From Cardiocondyla obscurior (taxonomy: Eukaryota > Arthropoda > Insecta > Hymenoptera > Formicidae), in NCBI RefSeq assembly GCF_019399895.1, contig NC_091888.1, positions 2,202,501-2,266,500 on the forward strand: 64,000 nt of DNA, given 5' to 3'. Below, one piece after another: positions 55,801 through 63,845 of this stretch. The notes under the pieces are model-generated. The model did no database searches and was not told where the DNA came from. It was given only the letters and a program-made list of their open reading frames with translations. The position numbers were made by a program, and so were the translations under genes. Numbering within the stretch: the stretch's first letter is position 1; every line of letters starts with the position of its first letter.

Positions 55801-57430
55801 CATCGCCAATGGTTTTTTCATTTAATGCACGGAAATCTAATACCATTCTCCATCGTTTATTTCCTTGCGAATCTTCCTTTTTCGGTACGATCCAGATAGG
55901 CGTGTTGTATGGTGATTGAGATGGCTTGACTATGCCTCCTTTTAGTAATTCTTCAACTTGTTTATTTATTTCGTCTTTATGTATCTGCGGAAATCGATAC
56001 TGTCTAGTATTTATTGGTTGATCATCCGTGGTTGGAATCTGATGCTGCAGTACGTGAGTAGCGGTGAGTTGTTCCCCTGGTATGTGGAATCTTTCCTGAT
56101 TTTCCGTTATGATTTTAATTATATTTTTCTTTTCTATTACATTCAAGTGATTTAAACGTAATAGTTGTATTATTTTGTCGAGTCTGTCTTCCGAATCTTT
56201 ATTCGATATCGTGAAGCACTCTTGGGAACTTTGCAAGTTTTTTGCGAATTTTGAAGACAATTTATTATTATTATTAATTAAAGAAGAGGTTTGGAGATTT
56301 CCCTCTCCGGATTTTTCAGAGCCGAGCGATGTCGCTGCATCCTTCTCTCGTACTTCTTGTATATTATTTGTTTCGCGAGAGGTTTGGATACTTCCCTCTC
56401 TAGATTTTGCTGAGCCGAGCGATGTCACTGCATCCTTCTCTCGTACTTCTTGAATTTTCTTTGATTTGCGAGAGGTTTGGAGATTTCCCCCTCTGGATTT
56501 CGTGGAGCCAGGCGATGTCGTCACATCTCCCGTTTGTGTTCCTTGGATTTTTCTTGTTTTGCGAGAGGTTTGGATACTTCCCTCTCTGGAGTCTTCAAAA
56601 TTTTCGGAATCGGATTCTTCGTCTTTGCAATTTACGTCGTTACTATCGGAGTCTTGCAAATTTTTGACTTCATTCCGTTGATCGATAATTTTTCGATTAA
56701 TTGAACCATTATTGATAAGAGGTTCGAGGTTTAAGGTAGGCACTTGAACTTCAGTTTCTTTATCTGTAGTACTTACGATACTCAGATAAGCTTTTCCGTC
56801 AACATTTTCCGCTATCGTGTCTCCCAGACTGATTCCATCGGCTAATCTTATCTTCGGAATGTAGCCCTTTTTTATTTGTGGGTTTCCTATTCTCACGAAA
56901 AACAATGATTCCGTATGCGGAGGTACGGTAATTTTTTCTGGTGAGAAGAACGAAACGTTGGTTCCCGATATTTTTAAGTTTCCCTTCGCGTAGTCGATTT
57001 TGCTACCTGTCTGCGTAAAGAAATCGTTTCCGAGTATGCCGGCTTGTGCTATAGGAAAATCGCCAGGAACCACATGAAACGTCACTGGTATCTTGAAGAG
57101 ATTTAATTTTGTTTCACCGAGAGTATAAACTGGATGCTCGTTAATTCCACTCAATTTTAACACTACACTGTGATTAACTATTTCACTCCCGGATAAAAAT
57201 TGCTCTTTGACGATATTCGGCCCGGAGCCTGTGTCCAACATAAAGATCAAATCTATACCGTGTAAATTTATTTGAATTGTTGGTACATGGCTCTGTTTAT
57301 CAAGATTAACAGTGACAGGCCGGACGTCGCAGAACAGCGAATTTCTTATAATCTTTGACTGGTCGAGGGGCGTGAAATCCGTTCGGTCCCCTCTGTCACG
57401 CCCGTTTTTGAGGGGCCGAGTAAGTTTCCC
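52865..57430 (-). CDS. pol: Gypsy Pol: protease, RT, RNase H, integrase
   Basis: Open from about 57430 in the pol frame; the protease DTGSGPN is near 57235. A 240-residue spacer containing four repeats of about 31 residues (about 56590-56270) precedes RT. RT has RWRMVLDFRALNEKT, FGLKNAPATFQRLM and FVYMDDIVVYA (about residue 567 counted from 57250). RNase H starts ILTTDASGIAIGGIL. An acidic linker (EESDSDSEEEDFKLYL) separates it from the integrase. The integrase has the HHCC finger (HCSPTGGHRG...CLQCQ), Asp in VAMDIVGPL, Asp in ILTDQGRNF and Glu in NGSLERSHH (DD35E). A GPY/F-like end (FGDHYSGPHEIMEIL) closes the protein. No stop or frameshift. It must be reached by -1 frameshifting from the zinc-knuckle frame. 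Confidence 0.92.
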   Translation of the reverse strand, partial: GKLTRPLKNGRDRGDRTDFTPLDQSKIIRNSLFCDVRPVTVNLDKQSHVPTIQINLHGIDLIFMLDTGSGPNIVKEQFLSGSEIVNHSVVLKLSGINEHPVYTLGETKLNLFKIPVTFHVVPGDFPIAQAGILGNDFFTQTGSKIDYAKGNLKISGTNVSFFSPEKITVPPHTESLFFVRIGNPQIKKGYIPKIRLADGISLGDTIAENVDGKAYLSIVSTTDKETEVQVPTLNLEPLINNGSINRKIIDQRNEVKNLQDSDSNDVNCKDEESDSENFEDSREGSIQTSRKTRKIQGTQTGDVTTSPGSTKSRGGNLQTSRKSKKIQEVREKDAVTSLGSAKSREGSIQTSRETNNIQEVREKDAATSLGSEKSGEGNLQTSSLINNNNKLSSKFAKNLQSSQECFTISNKDSEDRLDKIIQLLRLNHLNVIEKKNIIKIITENQERFHIPGEQLTATHVLQHQIPTTDDQPINTRQYRFPQIHKDEINKQVEELLKGGIVKPSQSPYNTPIWIVPKKEDSQGNKRWRMVLDFRALNEKTIGDAYPLPNITDILDQLGGARYFSVCDLASGFHQIKMAPEDSHKTAFTTPFGHYEFARMPFGLKNAPATFQRLMDIVLAGLQGQELFVYMDDIVVYATTLEEHEEKFKKLMKRLEDANLKLQPDKCEFLQSEVTYLGHVISKNGVKPDPKKLEAVKSFPRPKTSKNIKQFIGLAGYYRRFIPEFSKLAKPLTNLLKGDIAFKWTSIQEEAFKILKQKLCEEPVLQYPDFSKPFILTTDASGIAIGGILSQGEINKDQPVAYASRTLSDNEIKYDTYEKEALAIVYCVKHFRPYLYGRKFTLVTDHKPLLWFKNAQDANMRILRWRLKLAEYDYEVVYKAGKTNVNADALSRNPVEQTPCNIINRKKTLNPNDPKDAEIIAKMLEESDSDSEEEDFKLYLSDNEDFTIDDQIENEFVLEKEEKQQPLQITKEVSTHNLPVTDRIQTRSQTAKREQNKEKSDQESKTHEDKSDNESETKSTPVITDIRVRKANVIDTRDLLFLRKDNVTYFTDTSGKPLDSGSQKLFERNELPKIPTLTVGKAEIIKYKKYYHIVLPISEGSREGPTMTLNHIKNAIKDLQTISEEFNLETISIAKTDFVNNVPWSDIKRLLQLIFIEATTKIIICNGLIKYPPADLRTVIISETHCSPTGGHRGVTKTYNRIKHKYYWENLKTDIQKFIQQCLQCQLKKLVRVKTKQPMMITDTPGSSFDKVAMDIVGPLPKTEKGNEYILTMQDQLTKFCMGIPLSDQTSETIAEAFVNQFICIMGAPKAILTDQGRNFISELMKKVAKIFRIRKFRTTAFHPQSNGSLERSHHALGEYLKQYANNQNQWDKWISLAIFNYNTSVHEATKHTPYELVFGKIARIPSNEPLGPEDKLANYDEYLIDLVTQLHTIQGNARENVIEAKNKSKKYYDKKLNTQTFKPGDFVFMLKGPKPGKFGDHYSGPHEIMEILNRNNIKIKINKNSRIVHPNRLRISHIKNH

Positions 57431-57640
57431 GCATTCATATTTTTCCGGCGATCATTATTTATTGATCTTAGTTCGCAATTTTCCAGGAGGTGTCCTTCCT
57501 TTTTACAGTACCGGCAGAATAACGAATTTTTGGATATTGAACTCTGTCCCGTTTTAAATCGGCATTCTTTAGCATTATGCCCGTTATTATTACAAATTTG
57601 ACAAACAGTTCTGAATTTGTTATCTGTGTTTTTAATTCGT
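57346..57640 (-). CDS. Second zinc-knuckle frame between gag and pol
   Basis: Open in a third register: VCQICNNNGHNAKECRF and FCRYCKKEGHLLENCEL are two CCHC knuckles continuing the array of gag. It ends at TAA 57348-57346. It overlaps the gag end (57632) by a few codons and the pol frame (from about 57430) by about 85 bp. Reaching it from gag needs a +1 shift near an A-rich GGAAAAACAAAACG stretch, or it reflects a single-base indel mutation. Confidence 0.55.
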
Positions 57641-58801
57641 TTTGTTTTTCCAACAATTATGAGCTGAGTGCCCGGGCTTATCGCACCACTGACAGATAAC
57701 TACAGGTTTACTAGTATTTACTTTACAATTCTTAGCCGTGTGCCCGGTTTTGGTACATATTTGACAAGTCAACAGATTTTCTTTTATTAACGTTACTGGT
57801 CGATAACTTTGTGGATTACGATGCCGACATTTGTCGGCACTGTGACCGCGTTTCTTGCAAATTTGGCAAATTAAAATATCTGTTCCCGGATTTTTACAAG
57901 AAGAACTCGAGTGTCCTTCCTTTAAACAATTTTGACAATATGATTTTGCTTGTTTTTCAGAACTGTTATTTCGTAAATTATTAATTTCTTGTAATTCTCG
58001 TTCTATATTAATTGCGTTGGTTACTGTCTCGTTAATTTCCAAATTCCGCGTTATTCTTTGTTCGATTTCCGGTTTTAAACCTCTAATAAAGCATTTACAC
58101 ATATCTTGTTGTAAAGCTTTTCTCAATGCTTCCGTGACACCTCCCGTTTTTCGATGACATTCTAATATTTGTTTGCCGATATGTTTCAGTCGATTAGCGA
58201 ACGAAACCACGTCTTCCGCATTTTTCTGATAAATACGGCCCATTTCGCCTTGTAATTGGTAAATATTTTTTGCTTCCCCGAAAACTTCTTGCAAATAATT
58301 GGTCAATTTATTGATACTACTAAATTCTTCATCTTGAATGGTGCGTCGAGCTTCGCCTACAATTCGGGTTCTAATAACCTTGGTGAATTGAGGTTCTGCT
58401 TCTGGAGGTAGCATATTTTTCGCTTCCTTACACCCTTCGATGAAATAAGATAATGACGAGCTTTTACCGTCGAAAAAAGGTACGGCTTCTACCGCGTATT
58501 TTAATGTAGCGAAGGGGTTATGATTGGTAATTATTTTTGTTTCTTTAGGAGTGGTCTGCATCGTGGATTCGGATTCGTTTCCACTTAGAATTTCGGGAAT
58601 TTCGTTAATAGTAACGTGTTTAGCAGGTGGTTGAGAAGGAGTTTCGGCTATTTTACTCTCGTCAAGAGTAAAATCAATGTTTTTCGCGACTGATTGAAAA
58701 GGAGTTGAAGTGGTTTTAGAACTTTGTGAACTTTCTATGGCTGTTTTATATAATTCGTCTATTACTGATTTATCGGTTTTGCTTCTCGTATTATCCGCCA
58801 T
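57632..58801 (-). CDS. gag: Gypsy Gag with four zinc knuckles
   Basis: Starts at the Met of MADNTRSKTDKSVIDELYKT, 15 bases after the primer site. The capsid-like helical region (VEAVPFFDGKSSSLSYFIEG, FGEAKNIYQLQGEMGRIYQ, FIRGLKPEIEQRITRNLEIN) is typical of Gypsy Gag. The nucleocapsid has CQNCLKEGHSSSSC, CQICKKRGHSADKC, CQICTKTGHTAKNC and CQWCDKPGHSAHNC. The frame ends NKTN at 57632. 389 residues. It packages the RNA genome. Confidence 0.9.
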   Translation of the reverse strand: MADNTRSKTDKSVIDELYKTAIESSQSSKTTSTPFQSVAKNIDFTLDESKIAETPSQPPAKHVTINEIPEILSGNESESTMQTTPKETKIITNHNPFATLKYAVEAVPFFDGKSSSLSYFIEGCKEAKNMLPPEAEPQFTKVIRTRIVGEARRTIQDEEFSSINKLTNYLQEVFGEAKNIYQLQGEMGRIYQKNAEDVVSFANRLKHIGKQILECHRKTGGVTEALRKALQQDMCKCFIRGLKPEIEQRITRNLEINETVTNAINIERELQEINNLRNNSSEKQAKSYCQNCLKEGHSSSSCKNPGTDILICQICKKRGHSADKCRHRNPQSYRPVTLIKENLLTCQICTKTGHTAKNCKVNTSKPVVICQWCDKPGHSAHNCWKNKTN

Positions 58802-58815
58802 AAGTCGCACTCAAC

Positions 58816-58833
58816 ATCCCGGACGAGCCCCCA
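58816..58833 (-). other. tRNA-Pro primer-binding site
   Basis: Minus strand TGGGGGCTCGTCCGGGAT, 18 nt complementary to the 3' end of tRNA-Pro and identical to the site used by tRNA-Pro-primed retroviruses. It lies 12 bases inside the 5' LTR border, a somewhat longer gap than usual. Confidence 0.85.
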
Positions 58834-58845
58834 AAATTTAGGTTC

Positions 58846-60248
58846 TGTTACGTCCAGGCCGTTGATTATCAAAGATAGGAGGTAAGGATGAGGTAGGTCT
58901 GGGTAACTTGACCTTATAATCTCGAGATACACAGTAAATAGTGTACTCGAGATACCGCTCACACCAAAAGCTACGACAAGAGTCAATGTCCCGAGAGACA
59001 ATGTGACGTCTTATCTAAGCTGCGTGATCGGTGGCCGCTAATTTTGATAAAGCGATACAAGTATCACCTGTTATCAGGGATGGGGCCGGTGCGACTTACA
59101 ACTAAAATAATTCGAGAAGGCAGATTTACAAAAAAAACAAACAAAATATATTTCTTAAAATTACAGTAAAATGCGTATACAAGTTTAATTAATTATTATT
59201 CACAAGGATGACTTTAAGGAACAGGAGGAGAGAAAAATGTAGGCAGGTGTGATTCAGGGATAATAAAAGGAGTTTGATGTTCAGGATGATAGACAAAAAT
59301 GACAGGATCGTTGTTGGAAAGGTTATATTCTGTTTTAAAAGCTGGAGGAGGGAAGGATTGAGGTTCAGGAGTTTCTTGAGGTGGGTGAGGGTATTTGTCG
59401 GCTACTTGGTCGAGGAAATGTCTGTAACTGGAATTAGGAAGAGATGCGAATGGAGAAGAAAAGGAATGAGAAAAACTCGGGAGAGGAACAGGATGAGGAT
59501 TATTCGAAGCAAACGAGGGAGTCGGTGAGGTGACGCGATCGGCGATGGCGAAAACGATGGGCCTTGGGCCTCGCAATAATCCGCGTACAATCGAAGCTCG
59601 GGATAACAGATTTTACAGTTGTAGCTTCCGCCGCATGGCATCGGAAGTTTTCTTTTTAACTCGGTAAGCAAATAGTTGTATTTCGACGTATTCTCGTCAG
59701 AATCAGCGGAAGTGCGTGGGCAAGTTCGGCTCACTATAAATGAGCGGATCGATTTAATAATAACTTCACGGAAAATTGAAGAAAAATGAGAATCAGACTT
59801 ACTACTTGGGCAGATTATTAAACAAGCGAAGTTTTAGCGTCAAACGTTCCTCTGGCGGAGCGATGGATTCGTGATTCCGGTGGAAGTCCGGCGGATTTGA
59901 GCAGCTCGTGAATCGGGTGGTTAGAGCGGCTACGGATCGGCTGATTCTTCCTTCTGGTTTGTTTAAGCACTCACGAATCGCGGTTAAAGTAACGGCAGGT
60001 GTCAAGAGACTTTTTAGAATGTACAATGTTCCGCCCGCTCGCGCTTTTTATATGATTGAAAAGGGCGTTGTTTACGAGTGCCGTGCGCACCGCTTATCAT
60101 AGGGCAGTCTGATTCACTTTTCCGAATTTTCCGTTGTTATGACTCTTTTCTTAAAAACAATGTACTTGACCTTTCATTTTATCGTTAGTCATCCTTGTGA
60201 ATTAGAATGTTCTAGAAAGAAAGAAATTAAAAGGGCGTGGACGTAACA
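58846..60248 (-). repeat. 5' LTR of the retrovirus
   Basis: Partner of 48389-49793. A minus-strand GTAAGT at 59802-59797, just after the 74-codon frame (59802-60026), is a candidate major splice donor feeding the env and Tudor acceptors, if transcription starts upstream of it. Confidence 0.92.
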
Positions 60249-60252
60249 GCAA

Positions 60253-60333
60253 ATTCACACAAACAAAATTTTGTGATGGCACTACGCGTGGCGCCGTGCG
60301 CGCTGTTCCTGTGCGCGCACCGGCCCAACGTCA
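60253..60333. other. Sequence between retrovirus and DIRS-like element
   Basis: Continuation of the pre-insertion site (ATTCACACAAACAAAATTTT), ending in a polypyrimidine-AG (TTCTCTTGCAG) at about 60361 that may be an acceptor of the downstream gene. Confidence 0.4.
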
Positions 60334-61248
60334 TTGTTTTTTCTGTTGCGTTCTCTTGCAGAGGATAGTGTTCTTTTGTCGTGCTTTCTGAGTTATTTAT
60401 TAGCTTACATTATGCGTAAGCATTCTCACAAATCGCGGAAGAGGAGACACTCTTCGTTGGAGAGCCGCCTCGACGATATTGAGAAGAACATCACGCAGAT
60501 TATGGACTTTATGACACATGTAGCGGATGAGGTTAACTCGTCTCACCGCTCTCCGGCCGCTTCGTCTGGATCGCACGCTTCCTTGCAGGAAGTCGTGATT
60601 GAACAACCAGCGGTTCCAGCGGCTATTGTACCTTAGGCAGGGACATCTAAGTGCTTGGTTATACCGGCACTTCAACAAAGTGCGTACAGACTGCAGGGCC
60701 TGCATTTGCAAAATGCAGGCGGCATAATGTTGCACTCTTAAGTTCATCTCTTGGTGATAATCGAACAGTTCATTTTGCAGAAGTTGGAAAGGGTGGAGAG
60801 ATAGCTGAGGTATTTGACGTTCAACCAGATATTCTATCCAAAAATTGTTCAGATCTGATGCGGAATCTGCGGCACCTGTGTCCTGAAATGAGCTTGTAAC
60901 TCAAAAATGGCTAGCCTTGGTTCGCAAGAACCTTTCGGAGGAGAACTGCAAGACCCACCTTAAAAAGTATTTGCCGCCTGACGCTTCGGATTTTCTCAGA
61001 GCGCCAAAACTCAATCCTGAGTGCGAAGCAACCTTAAGGTCTAATCCGGTGGTCAAACGCGGCTTATATACTTGCAAGATACAAGATCAAGCAGGTATTG
61101 TCTTATATAGTCTGGAGAAGGCACTTTCAGACATGCTTACAAGGAGTGGTTCCCAAGTGCCAAAGCAGTTTTTTAATGAGCTTTGGCATAGTAGTAGAGA
61201 AGGAAAATATAAGATTACGCGTCGACGATTAGGTGTAGATACGCAATA
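60334..61248 (+). pseudogene. DIRS-like Gag, frameshifted and 3'-truncated
   Basis: The first block from MRKHSHKSRKRRHSSLESRL includes a coiled-coil (DDIEKNITQIMDFMTHVADE). After a stop at 60634 and frame changes, the block 60917-61249 has KKYLPPDASDFLRAPKLNPE, VKRGLYTCKIQDQAGIVLYS and LEKALSDMLTRSGSQVPKQF. The last block matches Gag-like proteins of DIRS retrotransposons (APKLNPE...QxxxGxxLxxLxxAL). It ends where the 1.4 kb palindrome takes over (61139 on). Confidence 0.6.
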
Positions 61249-61321
61249 GTTTTTGAAAAATCGAAGTTTAAAGTTTTCCGAGCGCGCTATGTACAGATGC
61301 TACGTCGAGTCTTTTAACAGT

Positions 61322-61385
61322 GTTCGGTTAGTCGTACGGTGAGTGTTTCAGACTCACAGTTCGAAGATTATGCGTTCGCGTCCCG
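61322..61385 (+). repeat. tRNA-like (SINE-type) segment, mirrored at 62310-62373
   Basis: GGTTAGTCGTACGG resembles an A box. GTGAGTGTTTCAGACTCAC folds as a 6-bp stem with a 7-nt loop like an anticodon arm. GCGTTCGCGTCCC resembles a B box. An A-rich tract follows. It is too degenerate for a functional tRNA; possibly a tRNA-derived SINE head. Confidence 0.3.
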
Positions 61386-61562
61386 TAATGTTAATTAAAA
61401 AAAATTTTTTTTTATTCAAATAATTGTATTTTTTTTACTTTAGTTAGATTAATTTGTTATGTATTAAATAATTTAATATTTACATTGTTAATTAAAAAAA
61501 AAAAAAAAAAATTTTAATTAATAAATATTTTCCAAATTAATTTTTGTTTCTAAAAATTAATC

Positions 61563-61612
<50 letters not shown>

Positions 61613-61618
61613 TTTATA

Positions 61619-62148
61619 TATACAGGGTGTCCCAGTTGATGTAAAAATGTTCTTAGTTGTAGGTTGGGCTTCCGAAAATAAGTAAAAAAGTCCTTTACGG
61701 TTTTGTAAGTTAGGCGTTAATAACCGAGAAAATAACATTTAAAGGTTTGACGCCCCGCGTGCGAGCAAAAACGCGCCGTTTGAAGCTACCGAGACGTTAG
61801 TGGACCTAGAGGTGTGGCTTATCTTACTCTATTCACAAAGAAATGAGTAATCTATGAATCTCTGTAAATAGAGTGGGATGGGCCACACCACCACTCTATT
61901 TACAGAGATTCATAAATTACTCATTTCTTTGTGGATAGAGTAAGATAAGCCACACCTCTAGGTCCACTAACATCTCGGTAGCTTTCAGCGGCGCGTTCTT
62001 ACTCGCACGGGGGGCGTCAAATCTTTAAATGTTATTTTCTCGGTTATTAACGCCTAACTTACAAAACCGTATAGGACTTTTCTACTTATTTTCGGAAGCC
62101 CAACCTACAACTAAGAACTTTTTTACATCAACTGGGACACCCTGTATA
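61619..62148. mobile_element. Foldback MITE with ACAGGGTGTCCCAGTTGATG ends
   Basis: TATACAGGGTGTCCCAGTTG and the inverse CAACTGGGACACCCTGTATA; full-length stem with loop near 61885. Contains TTAGTGGACCTAGAGGTGTG and its inverse. A family different in core from the GCGACAAGG group but with the same ends. Confidence 0.85.
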
Positions 62149-62556
62149 TATATATAAATAATTAATTTGGAAAATATTTATTAATTAAAATTTTTTTTTT
62201 TAATTAACAATGTAAATATTAAATTATTTAATACATAACAAATTAATCTAACTAAAGTAAAAAAAATACAATTATTTGAATAAAAAAAAATTTTTTTTAA
62301 TTAACATTACGGGACGCGAACGCATAATCTTCGAACTGTGAGTCTGAAACACTTACCGTACGACTAACCGAACACTGTTAAAAGACTCGACGTAGCATCT
62401 GTACATAGCGCGCTCGGAAAACTTTAAACTTCGATTTTTCAAAAACTATTGCGTATCTACACCTAATCGTCGACGCGTAATCTTATATTTTGCTTCTCTA
62501 CTACTATGCCAAAGCTCATTAAAAAACTGCTTTGGCACTTGGGAACCACTCCTTGT

Positions 62557-62849
62557 TAGACCGGAAGTTCAGTCGTCTTTATTTCCAGAGGGACGTTTGG
62601 CTCTGAGTAAGGTCAGAAATTCTGGAAAAATCAGGCAAACCTGTTTTTCCGTATATCGTTGCATCGAAGAGCGCAGTTTACTTCGGTTTTGAATTTGATA
62701 GCCAAGTCGATAGCGGATTCACTCCTTGCAGACAACTTCAGTCTTTTCAGACACCTTTTGCTAAGTCAGGAAACGCCCGTGCCCCTCTGAGGTCGTCGAG
62801 GACAGTACCGAGGAAATCTGGGGGACAGAACGTCCACCACAAGACCCCG
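62557..62849 (+). other. DIRS-like spacer, frame broken
   Basis: Presumed gag-RT junction of the DIRS-like element; stops in all plus frames. Fragments such as FPEGRLALSKVRNSGKIRQT suggest former coding sequence. Confidence 0.4.
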
Positions 62850-63250
62850 CATCGTTCCAGATCTCGCTCTAGGAGGCGTCACTAGGACAGGTAACCTTAG
62901 GAGGCAGATTATCCTCTTTTCTTCCTAGATGGAAGAGAATCTCGTGTGACCCGGTTATTTTAGAAGACATTGCTGGGTACAAGCTGCCCTTAGACACGTC
63001 CCCTCCTCTTAACATTTTGAACTTTCCGTTCATCTTGATAATTTGGAGAAACAGGCCTGCACTAACAAAATCAATAGATTGATCAAAGAAGAAGCGGTGG
63101 AAGCAGTAGACGATTGTGAGGGGCAATTTTTATCTTCTTTTTTTGTCCTTAAAAAGCCTTCAGGAGGATAAAGATTTATTTTAAATTTAAAAAACTTAAA
63201 TAAATTTCTTATTGTTTACCATTTCAAGATGGAAGATTGGAGAACGGTTG
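62850..63250 (+). pseudogene. DIRS-like reverse transcriptase, N-terminal fragment
   Basis: Plus strand: LGGRLSSFLPRWKRISCDPV, a frame change, IDRLIKEEAVEAV, then EGQFLSSFFVLKKPSGG, a stop, RFILNLKNLNKFL and HFKMEDW. This is the start of the RT palm in DIRS elements (GQFLSxxFLVxKPDGxxRFILNLKxLNxFI...HFKME). It is cut at about 63250, before the catalytic Asp pair. A frameshift and a stop make it non-functional. Confidence 0.7.
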
Positions 63251-63282
63251 TATGAAAACTGAGTTTACAAAAATATAAAATG

Positions 63283-63845
63283 AGAATTACAGAACGCCGC
63301 GGGGATGGTACGCGGTCGTGGCCGGTTTAAGATTATACGAAAAGGCGGGTGGCAGTCCTTCGTGTTCGAGCCACGCGGCGGCACGCGGTGAGCACGTGTT
63401 CGCCTTTTGAGATCCTCACTGAATTGAGTATGAGTTTTCGATAGTGAGTTATTCTGGAGTCGAGAGTCTTCTATTGTCTTTGTATTCCCGCACTGAGTTT
63501 AACAAAGTCACAATTCTATTACTCGTGAGATCACGCTGCGAGATCAGACGAGTTACTGAGCACGAAGTTCAACACGCCTCGTGTTGCAAGGTGATGTCTT
63601 CCAGACGATTCCTTGCGGTTTGCACACGGCGAGGATGCTCTGGATGAGTTGCACTGGAGACAAAGCGTTGAGTTTTCCTGATGAGTCGATCGATGAGTAA
63701 TCTTTCTAGAGTTGCACAAAGAACTTCGTTGCACACGAGACGATGCTAGGCACAGCTGAGTGAACACTGAGAGACTCGAGCCGGCAACGCCTTCGAGAAT
63801 CGGAGGCAAAATATCAAACGACAGATCGATATCGACAATCATAAT
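63283..63845 (-). repeat. Dispersed 0.6 kb repeat, copy D (inverted)
   Basis: Reverse complement contains CCTTCGAGAATCGGAGGC-related, AACGCCTTCGAGAATCGGAG, GAGGCGTGTTGAACTTCGTG and CCGGCCACGACCGCG blocks in the order of copies A-C. It truncates the DIRS RT. Confidence 0.7.

Larger units (their letters stand above)
48389..60248 (-). mobile_element. Young Gypsy-class endogenous retrovirus with Env and Tudor genes
   Basis: Two LTRs of about 1.4 kb (48389-49793 and 58846-60248) bracket, on the minus strand, a tRNA-Pro primer site, gag, a second zinc-knuckle frame, pol, env, a Tudor-domain gene and a G-rich purine tract. GCAA is duplicated at 48385-48388 and 60249-60252. The LTRs differ by about two single- or double-base indels that I noticed (near 48677 and 49063), which implies very recent insertion. 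LTR termini TGTTACGTCC...GGACGTAACA. It landed in older repeat DNA. Confidence 0.93.
61139..62556. repeat. 1.4 kb palindrome centred on a MITE and including DIRS gag sequence
   Basis: ACAAGGAGTGGTTCCCAAGT at 61139 reappears inverted, ending at 62556. The arms carry the end of the DIRS gag block, a tRNA-like segment and A/T tracts, then the MITE. They differ mainly in the (TA)n tract at 61567-61610 on the left. Thus host-element sequence, not just the MITE, is inverted-duplicated. Sequence to the right of 62556 is DIRS again. Confidence 0.85.
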
